Shown piece by piece: positions 13,075 to 23,563 of a stretch of DNA of 64,000 bases (position 1 is its first letter; each line of letters starts with the position of its first letter). The stretch is from NCBI RefSeq assembly GCF_033568475.1, contig NC_133123.1, positions 5,394,001-5,458,000 on the forward strand. Reading direction: 5' to 3'. A program made the translations under genes and the position numbers. Source of the stretch: Henckelia pumila (lineage: Eukaryota > Streptophyta > Magnoliopsida > Lamiales > Gesneriaceae). The notes beneath the pieces were generated by a model that did no database searches, was not told the DNA's origin, and worked only from the letters and a program-made list of their open reading frames with translations.

Positions 13075-14883
13075 ATGGAAAACACGCAAATGCTACCGAT
13101 CTACATCACCATTGGAGTTGTTGCTTTTGTTATCTCAAAGATTATCATGACAATCCTCTGTTATCGTAGATGGAAAAGAAAACAGATGGTTTTCCAAGAC
13201 AGTTTCACAGGTACTAAACTAAAGTCTTTCTCAGTTCTCACCTTTGATCTTTGGTTTGCTTTAATGATTTTAATACTCAAGTTGAAAACAGAAATGTCTT
13301 GTGATGTGCGGGAACAGGTGGGAAACTTGTGTTGTTCAGATCACCGAGGACCAATTCCTTGGAACCAAAACTGTTCTTGAAGAAGACAATGAAACTGAGC
13401 AACAAGGATGTCATAGGATCCGGAGGTTACGGGACAGTTTACAAAATGATGGTAAGTGAATCCATATCTTTTGCTGTCAAAAGACTCAATAGATTCAGCT
13501 TGGAGCACGATCGCGGTTTTGAGAGGGAGTTGGAAGCTATGGGGGATATTAAGCATCGCAATATCGTAACCCTTCATGGGTACTATGCTGCTCCTCAGTA
13601 CAATCTTCTTATCTATGAACTGATGCCCAACGGCAGTTTGGACACGCTCCTTCATGGTATGCATATGATCAATCTTTTTAAAGTTTTGCTAAAATGCAAC
13701 AGTTACTTTTAGTGTCGAAGCTCCGCACAGTAGCGCTTGAGCTGTTGTACCATCAGCCATAACTTTTGGTATAACAACCGTAACCGATGCTAGATTCTGT
13801 AAATAGCATCAAAGCACAATTAAATGTTTGATTTCCATGAGTTGCAAATCGATGCAACTCATGGGGAGAGGGATTTTTGGGGAGTTAAAGTTGCCTCCCC
13901 CTGTTGTACTATGTTTTTGCCTATTTTAGTACATCGATAACATGATATCTGGATATTAAGTTGCATCAAGTTATTAGCAACTACAGTTTTTGGCATAACA
14001 TCGCCCTTAGTCCTACAATTTGATGGCTAAAAGTTCCCACTAAATCGTTGTTATCAGCTTCTAAGATGTATAGAAGGAACGAACTAATAAACTTCAGAAG
14101 GATTTGGAGGATATGATAAAGCTGAAAGCTGTACCGCGATTATGCAGGAAAATCTATGAACAAGATGGTTCTTGATTGGCTGTCGAGATACAAAATAGCA
14201 GTTGGAGCCGCGAGGGGAATATCCTACCTCCATCACGACTGTATTCCTCACATAATACATAGAGATATTAAGTCGAGTAATATATTGTTGGATCATAACT
14301 TGGAGGCACGCATATCCGATTTTGGATTAGCTACTTTGATGGAACCGGGTAAAACTCATGTATCAACATTAGTTGCAGGAACTTTTGGATATTTGGCTCC
14401 TGGTATGCTAAATAATCACATAACATGTCATTAAAGTTATTCATTTAAGAAACGTTGGGTTATCTTTAGCTCGTTCTTCTGCAGAATATTTTGACACGGG
14501 GAAAGCAACAGTGAAAGGAGATGTTTACAGCTTTGGTGTTGTGTTACTAGAGCTTCTAACGGGGAAAAAGCCAACGGACGAATCATTCGTAGAAGAGGGA
14601 ACTAAGCTGGTTACCTGGGTAAAACTTTTTGAATCTTTCGAAGTGCATATTTTCAATCTTCTCTTAAGGATAAACTTGGTCAGACATCATATTTTTGCAG
14701 GTTAAGACAGTTGTCCAAGAAAAGAGAGAAGAATGTGTGCTAGACAGCATTTTGGAAGGTTGTTCAGCTGACGAAATTAACCATGTTTTTGGTATAGCAC
14801 TGATGTGCCTTGAGCCAGAGCCCACAAAACGACCAACCATGGCTGAAGTAGTGAAGATGCTAGAGCAGATAAGACCAGAATAA
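13075..14883 (+). CDS. Short receptor-like Ser/Thr kinase, At1g78530 type
   Basis: A membrane-anchored Ser/Thr kinase with almost no extracellular part. Five exons (13075-13210, 13318-13656, 14148-14402, 14485-14618, 14701-14883) give 348 residues with matching phases. Residues about 8-28 form one hydrophobic segment followed by the basic stretch RRWKRKQ, so the kinase faces the cytosol. Kinase motifs are complete: Gly loop [10 protein letters not shown] (79-88), VAIK-type Lys100, HRD at 196-198 in [11 protein letters not shown] at 216-218, APEY across the exon 3/4 junction, and a C-terminal [12 protein letters not shown] block. It should therefore be active. The length is close to Arabidopsis At1g78530, and it lies next to the SH2 gene as there. 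No ligand or partner can be read from the sequence; it may act as a co-receptor or scaffold. Confidence 0.9.
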
Positions 14884-15083
14884 TTTAGACGAGGGATTTG
14901 CAACTGTACTCAAACTTCTTAATATATATGACAAAGGTGCATTGTATCATTTCAATGTATTGATACCAACTACGTTAACATAAATAGATACATCAAAACT
15001 TGATCGATGAGAAATGCTTCAGTTCGTCGAACCAAACTAGCATGGGAACAAAAAACTGAAATTTGAACTCAAAGAGTATTCAT

Positions 15084-17397
15084 TTACTTTAGAGCTGCAG
15101 CTAATCCATTAGAAGCTGAATCTTTCAATGACGGGGAAACTGGATAGCTTCCAAGAAATACGTCAAAGAGAGCAGATGCAACATTTGACGATTCAATTGT
15201 AGCGTCAACTGAAGAAGGCATACCCTCGGATGACACACAAACCTACGAAATCACAATAACACAATAATTTAGATATGTTAGAATGGGAGGTTTACTGGTA
15301 AAGTAGAAGGGTAACGGTTTGATGGAAATAAATATATCATTTTCACAGTCACCTCAAAGAACCAAGCACCTATATCAAAATTTATAACTAGTTGTAACGA
15401 CATAACGCGAAGTAGGTGTCACGTTTTGATTGCTATATCACATAGGCAGCCGCAGGTGACAATGGGAATGGAGGCAATTGCTGCCATCCAACACCACTTG
15501 AAGAAAAGGAAGTGCCCATTTTCAGAGCAAAAATAGTTGAAATTTATTGCGCAGAAAAGATTTCCAACTCACAAGTATTTTGGTTGGGTCCAACCAGGTC
15601 AAAAATATGGAAGTTCCTTTCTTTAAGGGCCTTCCTTGAAAAATGCTACGGAATAACGATAGTGCAGATGCATCCACTGGACTTGGTGATTTGATCCTGG
15701 GAGAGACAGCCTCATCTAGGGCATCCCAAAATGTTTTACCATCTACATCTCTAACCAGAATAATATGAAGTGATTTCTCTACAGAAGCTGCACTTTATAA
15801 AACGACGACAGTCAATTTCGGTAACCCTCCCCCCTCTCTCTTAACTGAAAATGCTAATTCTGAAGATAATTACCCTGGAAAATAGCATCAAAGAACAATG
15901 AATCCTGCTGCAACTCTTTAGATGAACGCCCTTTCCAGTCACTTAACTTACTAAAGATTGTTGGATTTGCGTATAGTCCCACGGCATAGACTTTAACTCC
16001 TATTATTGCAAAGACTTTCTCCCTATATCCTAGAAATAAAACACAGGGCAAAGATTTTATAGCCCGTCAAAGCATGAGAACTAAGATTATTTATCTCGAG
16101 AAGCTTCTGCAACAATGTATAACGTTTTGAAACAGATGAAGCAACTAACCAGCTCCTAGAAAGGACAATGAAGAGGAACAACCAGGAAGGCTAAGTGACG
16201 ATTGAAATTTCACATTGGTTCCAGGTTCTTCTATGTATTCTGGATCCACAGCTGAAGTCAAGACATCAATGCCATTAGATACTTGACAAGAATACTGAAC
16301 ATGACAAAGAAAAGATAGACTTGTTTTTACAAACAAGTTTCAGTATGTATGATCTATGTTTATGAGTATAATTGCACAAATAATCGTTTGTTACAAAATA
16401 ACTCATAATTTTATCCTAGCATATCTCAAATTATTAAATCGGCAAGAGGTATTTAGCAGAATAAGCTGCATTCCTTGGTTCACTCTGGTGCAAATATGAA
16501 CTGCTGTAGGCTATAGAGGATTTTCACTGGAAGAGAAAGCTTTCATGTTGATCAGCCGCGTGCATTATCAATATTAAGATCTTTAATGTTACAACTTACA
16601 AATTTTACACAAAGCCATGTTCAATATAATCAATATCCATCCATTTAGCATCTCCTCTAAAGCAGATTTGAACATCAAATCAAGATTGCTAGACCGACAC
16701 GGAAGTGTTTCACAACTCCGGAGCAGTTTACTCTACTTCAGTAGTATATTTTAATACTGAGTTACCACTTGAGATCAACATATCTATTATTATCACATTT
16801 TACATTTAAGCATGACTAATATTGCTCGCAACTCTTCATCGTATAAAATAATTATGACATGAGTCGAGGACCGAGTTTAATCCGCGAGGGGAACCATATT
16901 AGTAACTTAGAAAAAATACAGATAATTTTCTTTTTTGTCATTGGAGCAACAGTCCCATCAAACGTAAACCTCTCACACTTCCAACCAAATGAGATTCTTG
17001 GAGGAAAAACCGAAAAAGGGAACTCCCAGAACTTTGAGAAAGCAAAGCACGCACTCCAAACAAGTCATCAAAAAGAATACCTTTTTCTTGCGTTTAATTA
17101 GGACATGACACTAACAGCTCCACGGGAATTTCCTGAACAAACACAATAGTCCAATTACTTACCAGAAGAAGAAGCAGCAGCATTTGGTGAGACGCGAGTG
17201 TGTAGTCTGGAATTCCCCTTGATAGGGAAAGCCGTAAATGTGGATAATTGGGAAAAGGCTGCGCCCCTGTTCAAGAAAGATAATGGCTTGTTTGGAGTAA
17301 TTTCAAGATAACAGATTCTGGGTTTCACATCAAGGGAGTTGATTTTTGTGGGCGATGAAAGGCAAAGCGGGGTGGGCATTGCCGCAATTGAAGCCAT
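15084..17397 (-). CDS. FAP3: Plastid fatty-acid-binding protein, chalcone-isomerase fold (FAP3 type)
   Basis: A non-catalytic member of the chalcone isomerase family that binds fatty acids in the plastid stroma. Five exons on the minus strand (17163-17397, 16150-16281, 15874-16029, 15573-15787, 15084-15242) give 298 residues with consistent phases. Residues 1 to about 78 are rich in Ser, Thr and Pro and form the transit peptide. The mature part shows [27 protein letters not shown], the conserved [14 protein letters not shown] strand, [14 protein letters not shown] and the C-terminal [15 protein letters not shown] block. These follow Arabidopsis FAP3 (At1g53520) more closely than flavonoid chalcone isomerases. 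The exon 2 acceptor is AAG, slightly unusual. The gene converges on the kinase, with about 200 bases between the two stops. Confidence 0.9.
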
Positions 17398-17713
17398 TTT
17401 CTGAAAATGTGATTGTCTGAAGAAGCTGGATTACTGATCCCAGCTGCATTAAGGAAAATATAGGATGCATGTATACTAAACTTTAGGATTAGGTGTGCTA
17501 ATATGTATAATTCCCTCGTAGGTTAAACTCTAATGCTAATAATTTGAACAAAGTTACGTTGGTGTCTTTACACTATCCTTAATCTAATTTTGTAAGTTTT
17601 TTTCAAATAAAATGAGCGATAATTTTGTAATTTCAAATGTAACGTGTAATCCAATGTGTAACTTTTCATGTACAAATAGTGTTTTTCAATATATGTTATT
17701 AACATTATTATAG

Positions 17714-18079
17714 TTTTGATCTCACGCACCCTAGGATGCGTGGGGTTCTCAAGTGCATCCGTGCCCAAAACAACTCCGATTGTCTTGAAATTTTCACGGT
17801 AAAATCGCCTCGAAAATGTGAATACATCGATATATCATATGATAAAAATTTTAAGCTCAGTGTTCGGAAATAGGAAGATGACCGAAAATTGCATATTTCA
17901 CCTAATTTTCGGTCATCTTCCCATTTTCGACTACCGATATTGAAATTTGTATCATATGATATATTGTTGGATTCACATTTTCGAGATGATTCTACCATAA
18001 AAATTTCAAGGCAATCGAAGTTGTTTTGGGCACGGGTGCACGTGAAACCCCATGCATCCTAGGGTGCGTGAGATCAAAA
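17714..18079. mobile_element. Long inverted repeat, foldback MITE
   Basis: The two halves are near-perfect reverse complements from TTTTGATCTCACGCACCC at the left end to GGGTGCGTGAGATCAAAA at the right end. Arms are about 170 bp and the centre is near 17895. It is a non-autonomous DNA element or a hairpin locus. No convincing target duplication was found, so the superfamily is not assigned. Confidence 0.85.
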
Positions 18080-18570
18080 TTCAACATTAGTATTAATAGT
18101 CCCATATATATATAATATATATATATATATATTTATTTATAAATTAAAAATAGATGACGATGAAGAAGTATTTAGTACTTTTTGGAAAATGGATGCTAAA
18201 TTTTCTAAAAATATATTCGACAGTATAGTGTATAGATAAGTATTAAGAAAAAATGTAGTAATTTTAATATCTTTACTAAAATAAATAATTGTTGAATTAA
18301 AAGTACTTTTTTAAAAAAATTTAAGAGGGTATTTTGTAAAATTCAATTTGCACAAGGCCAAAGTCATGCTTATTACTATATATAAATTATTATACGTATT
18401 GCGTGTTTGTATAGTTTTTTAATTAATTTGTTTTATATTAAAATATAAGTAATATCATAATTATAAAAATTAATAAGAGGCTTTATTAATGTTTAATATC
18501 AAATTTTTGTGGAATGTTAGGCTAATATTTAATATATTATAGAGATATTAATCTCCAAAATTTTAATCTG

Positions 18571-19168
18571 CTTAAATTATAGAAAAAACTAAATTGGTAG
18601 AGCTCTCCATTCCGAAACCTACAACCAAAAATCTCCATTCTGTTCAAAAATAAATTTGACTTTTAGGTTCCTCAAAAAAAAAAAAATGACTTTTAGGCAA
18701 AATTATCTGGGAAGAAAAAAAGAATTATAAGGTTTTCTGGTATGCGTTTATGCTCTCAAAAAAAAAAAAAGTATGCGTTTATGATTTATCGGATTGAGAT
18801 AAATATGAGTCGTTCAAAACGTTAACCGTTCAGTTTGATCAAATTAATTATCTTCTTAAATTCTAGAAAAAATTAAATTGGTAGAGCTGAGTCGCGGATA
18901 GCTCAATTGAAAATATTAAAGAATTTGGGAGTTCAAAGTTTTAGCCCGGGCAGACCAGAAATACTGGCTCCGACAAGAGCTCTCCATTCCGAAACCTACA
19001 ACTACGTACAAATCTCCATTCTCTTCAAAAATAAATTTGACTTTTAGGTATTATAATTATCTAGGAAGAAAAAAGAATCATAAAGGTTTTCGGGTATGTG
19101 TTTATGATTTAGCGGGTTGAGATAAATATGATTCGTGCAAAATATTAACTGTTCAGGTCGATCAAATT
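18571..19168. repeat. Local tandem duplication, about 284-bp period
   Basis: A segment starting CTTAAATT-ATAGAAAAA at 18571 recurs at 18855. Both copies share GGTAGAGCT, CTCCATTCCGAAACCTACAA, AATAAATTTGACTTTTAGG, GCGTTTATGATTTA-like text and GATCAAATT at the end. The copies differ by many substitutions, small A-rich insertions in copy 1 and an insertion of about 93 bp in copy 2. Confidence 0.85.
18889..18975. mobile_element. SINE-like 87-bp insertion with target duplication
   Basis: Copy 2 of the local duplication carries this insert, while copy 1 has the intact empty site. The insert is flanked by AGAGCT (18883-18888 and 18976-18981). It begins with a tRNA-like head: GGATAGCTCAATTG resembles an A box and GGGAGTTCAAAG a B box. 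No poly(A) or T tail is seen, so the SINE assignment is tentative. Confidence 0.55.
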
Positions 19169-19271
19169 CGAGTTAACCCGATCCTGGTCATCCCTATTTT
19201 TTTAAAAAAAAAATATTAAGTATACCCTACTTAAATGTCAAGTGATGCAATATATATCATGGCAAAAACTC

Positions 19272-19437
19272 ATATGAGACGGTCTCAAGGGTCATTTTCT
19301 TGAGACGGGCCTCTTATATGGGTTATCCATTAAAAAATATTATATTTTATGTCAAAAGTATTACTTATTATTATAAATATGGATAGAATTGACCCGTCTC
19401 ATTTGTAAGACCGTCTCACAAGAGTGTTACTATCTAT
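19272..19437. mobile_element. MITE-like element with GAGACGGTCTC ends
   Basis: Inverted ends TGAGACGGTCTCAAGG and the complementary AAGACCGTCTCACAAG enclose about 165 bp of AT-rich DNA. The text resembles a short repeat common in asterid genomes. A relative lies near 2700. Confidence 0.55.
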
Positions 19438-20177
19438 GATATGTCTATGTGTTATCAGTATATAGACATATTCGAAGTCAGCCAAACTAAAATGTAATTT
19501 GAACAAGGAGCTGCGTGCGTGTAATCTATAGATCAGAGACAATTTAAATTAATATTATGAAAAATATTATAAATAAATTTATTTTGCTACTGTGACAATA
19601 TTAATTTTTTTCATCACTAATTTAATATCAAATGAAGAACGTATTTTTAGAAATGATGCAAGAAAAACAGTACTTTTGATTTAATGACAATATTAAATAA
19701 CTTTATAATTTGTTTTAAAAATAATAATAATAATTATCATATAAACATAATTACGTACCGTGTTACTTGTTCATATATAATTACTACATATATCAACTTA
19801 AATGAAGACTCCTACGGGTTCACCTCATGAAATGCCTTCGGTGGAAACAATGAAACATGCGTACGTTTTTGTTTAGTCTTCTTTTCAAGGTAGTTGAGTG
19901 TAAACCTGGAATTTGAAGTTAATGTCTAAGATTTCTTTCTTGTTGTATGAAATTAATATTCAAGAAACGCCTCCGATCCAAGCCAATTATTGCAGTTTAT
20001 ACAAGAATTATTGCATATATTTCCTTTCCAGGCAACATTCTTGCTATCCTCGCCATATATCCTTAATTAAGTGCCATGTCTCGTTGTTTAAGGAATGTAG
20101 CAGTTGGCATCCCCTTCTTTATAATCCTCGTACAAAGTACTCTCGATTCCCACATATCGCATATATCGATCGCAGCA

Positions 20178-20901
20178 ATGGCTAAAGCATTCGTCTCTCT
20201 TTTCTTCCTGCTATTTTCAGTCTCGGGTACGTACGCACGTTTTATATATTCTCAAACAATATTTCAGAGCTTTTTACATCAACATGATTTCAAGCTGCCA
20301 CTTAATTACATCTATAATTCTCATGCAGCGTTCTTCCACATGAGATCGGCCACAGGACAGAAGGTGTACTTCTTAATTATTACTAAAAAAATACTATTAT
20401 TTCATCTCAAATTCATTAAAATTATAAATGTAACGCATAACATATACAATATATATATGTTGTTGAATATATATTGTTGCTTGCAGATGTGGTGCGTGGC
20501 GAAACCTTCCAGCGAGGAGGCCCCTCTGCAGGAGAACATCGCTTATGCATGCAACTATCTGGATTGCGGCGCGATTCAGCCCGGCGGCATTTGCCACTTA
20601 CCCAATAATCTCATCAACCACGCTTCTGTAGTCATGAATCAGTATTACCAGTCCAGGGGCAGGGGAGAATGGACCTGTGAATTTGGAGGCACTGGACTTC
20701 GAGTCGTCACCGATCCGAGTAAGTCGCCCCGCCCCCCCCCCCCCCCGCCCCGCCCCGCTGTTTTTAATACAAAAATTGGCACCAACTTAATTCACAAAAT
20801 TTATATATATGGTGAAGTAATAATTAAACCAAAATATATAATCTTGTTTGGTTGCATGCATTGCAGGCTATGGAAGCTGCAGCTACAATTACACTGGGTA
20901 A
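20178..20901 (+). CDS. Small secreted X8 (carbohydrate-binding) domain protein
   Basis: A cell-wall protein consisting almost only of an X8 domain, the beta-1,3-glucan-binding module of plasmodesmal callose-binding proteins and glucanase tails. Four exons (20178-20226, 20329-20363, 20487-20718, 20867-20901) give 116 residues. A hydrophobic signal peptide (MAKAFVSLFFLLFSVS) comes first. The domain has the six expected cysteines in WCVAKP, YACN, LDCG, GICH, WTCEF and GSCSY, with NHASVVMNQYYQ between. It ends right after the last Cys block, so no GPI-anchor region is present and the protein should be freely secreted. It lies between FAP3 and SPS. Arabidopsis At1g78520, next to SPS1, is also an X8 protein. 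The 5' splice site of exon 3 is followed at once by a C-rich tract. Confidence 0.85.
20726..20758. repeat. Poly-C tract at a splice donor
   Basis: A run of 15 C (20732-20746), flanked by GCCCC blocks, begins 7 bases after the exon 3 end of the X8 gene. The opposite strand carries several G4 runs and could form a quadruplex. Confidence 0.9.
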
Positions 20902-21454
20902 TATATATATATATATATAGGTCTAGCTGGCTAGGAGCTACAATTTATATGCCAGAAAATTAATTATCATTTACAGATTGATATTACAATTAGTAATTAG
21001 TACTACATCTAGTGTGTAAAGATGGTTATATCATTACAACAAACGTACGTATACTTATATTGTGATTACTATATATAAATTGGTGCCGCAGAAAAATTTA
21101 AGTTCTGATCCTTTTTTTTTTTTTTTTATATGTATACATATGTTAAGGCAACATGTAATATAATATGAAATTTCAAGTTATTTTCTTTTATGTATTCAAC
21201 TGATTGGATGCATCAATTCACATATCTTTGTCAAGTGGAAATCTGTGAAACGAGCTACGTACGGATCGGATGTGATCACTTGATATTGCTATGTTAAATC
21301 GAGCAGCCAACGAAAAATAAAATATAAAATTTTAAAGAAATTTATATTTAAATAAATTAAATTTTAAAAATAAGAAAGGCTTTTTTAAGCTTAATTCAAA
21401 ATTAGTAAGCATATTCTTCAAGAGAAAAATAAAAATAAGTAAGCATATCCTTTC

Positions 21455-21494
<40 letters not shown>

Positions 21495-23563
21495 TAATAA
21501 TAATAATAATGTGGAATGGAAATAAAAATGGAGGATGCATAATGGTCGGATTAATTATTTTTAAAAAAATTAAAAATTATTTAATTGGTTCAAGTACAAA
21601 AACAAAACAAAAATGAAGAAGGAAATTCAATAGCAAGAACAAGAAAATTTTGTTAAATAAACGACCCATCCCATCCATCGCCAAATCCGGGTACCGGGAC
21701 AATTTCTTAATCATCGACATCGATCGATTTTTTTCTTTAAAAAAATAAAATAAAATTTCGTGTCATTTTTAAAATTCTATATAAATAAATAAATAGCACC
21801 TTTTCAGAAGAGGGTTTGAGTTTGATTTTACGATCGAGTAATATATAGAACTGGATTGCATAATAAATCTGTGATAATTAAATATCAGAGATACAATTAA
21901 TTAATTAGTGTATTTGAACCAATAAAAGAAATAGAAGCATTCATATTTCATTGAGCTAAGATAATTTTTTGGGCTATGCTGTAAACATTGGCCTAAATTT
22001 CAGAGTGAAAAGAATCGAAATGAATTTTGAAATGTACTGCAAAGAGTGTTGGATTTGGTGTGAGCCAGCACCGTTGAATCAATTTTGAAATAAAGAATCA
22101 TTTATGTTGGAACACAAAAATCTCATAATATTTATTAAATTACAAATTAAATTAAAAAAATTTAAAAGTGTGAAACTTTAAATTTTTTAAAATCATTATA
22201 TATATTCGCCTATTCGAAGAAGTTTTCATACAATCGCTAAATATTTTGAATTTTTTTTAAAAAAGTCTAATCATCACATTTTTTTATCACAAGAACCTTG
22301 TAAGAAAATATTTTTTTCCAGCAAATTAAAAAGTCGAACTAAATTTTCGGTTTTATTACGATTTTGTTCTCGTTAGCGTCAACTTCAAAATAAAGATTTG
22401 GCTGCCGCATTAAATATACTTCATTAATCTCAATTATATAGTCTTTATTTTTGTTTTTTACATATAAGAAAAATCATTAAAAAAATAAATTATATACCAA
22501 CTTCTTATTTTATTTTTATTTAATATGTTCAAAAAATAATTTCACAATTTTAATGATGTAGTTAATATGATTATATTAATAAAAACATATTATTAAATAT
22601 AGTTAAGTCTATTTGAGACAAATAAAAAAAATGAAACCGATATAATTGAGATGAAAAAAATATAACTTTTTAGAAGAAATATTGAATGGACGGACACCCA
22701 CGATTACAAAAGATTACACCCGTGATTACACAAAATCAGAGATTATCTTTAAAATTACAAAATTACTATCAATATATTAATAAAAAAAAAAAAGTAAAAT
22801 ATGTAACCGCGTACTTAGAAGTTAGATGCACACATCATTAACTCCAAATCTTCAATCATGGGAAACTCAAAACGATCCAATATCTATCGCACACGTCGCA
22901 AGCCAATCCAAGATTTCTTTGTGCTGAAATCGGTCATAAATAAATTTTCCTGGTTCTCATGTGCACACACCGTTGAATACGAGCCACCAAACTCAGCGAA
23001 GCCTTCTCTTGACGCACTAGCGGACACAAGGCTATTCTTGGTTGCGGGATAAGGTCTCGCATCTCTGGTGCATCGTAGCTTCATTCATTGCCTCTCGATT
23101 TTCTTTACCCATTTGGGATTGATCAAAGTGTCTTTAAACATCACTGTCCCGCTCCCACCACTTCTGTTCATTCAGTGTAGGTATTTAAGTATTTTTATAA
23201 AATTAAGGAGAGAAATTGGTGTCCTTTGTGTGCTGCAAAATATTTGTACTTCATATATGTGAGGTATTTCTTGCTCCACTTATATTTCGATACTTGTGCA
23301 CAATAAAGATTGAAAAACATCGGCTTGGGGGTGATTAAACTTCCGTTTCTCTTCTGTGCAAGAAGAGAGGAAGGTTATATAAGAATACCCAATTGACAGT
23401 TTGCGTTGGTGAATTCATTTTTATGTAAAGATTCGATTTTTATCAATTTTGAAGTGTTTCTTTTTCATGGTGTTTATGAAACGAGGGACTTGGAAGGTTT
23501 CTGAATAGGGTTGTTGATTTTAGAGGGAATTCGGTGCCTTTTCAGTTTAATCATATTAGTTTG
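20902..23563. other. AT-rich intergenic DNA upstream of SPS
   Basis: No supported gene. A trinucleotide (AAT)n microsatellite lies at about 21458-21511. The last 500 bases are less AT-rich and probably hold the SPS promoter and 5' UTR. Short open frames here show no recognisable domain. Confidence 0.5.
21458..21511. repeat. (AAT)n microsatellite
   Basis: About 17 AAT/TAA units with one interruption. Confidence 0.9.

Larger units (their letters stand above)
17398..20177. other. Intergenic with MITEs and a local duplication
   Basis: No gene is visible between the divergent FAP3 and X8 genes. The space holds a 366-bp inverted repeat, a 284-bp-period duplication with a SINE-like insert, and a GAGACGGTCTC-ended element, all listed separately. 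The remainder is AT-rich. Confidence 0.6.

Noticed and set aside
15243-15572. Plus-strand frames over the FAP3 gene (for example 15512-15694)
   Set aside because: Shadows of minus-strand exons and introns.
20076-20963. A 295-codon open frame covering the X8 gene
   Set aside because: It runs through three introns with good GT-AG signals; the spliced 116-residue X8 protein with signal peptide and six Cys is the sensible product.
22858-23084. Short overlapping frames on both strands upstream of SPS
   Set aside because: No recognisable domain; probably promoter or leader DNA of SPS.
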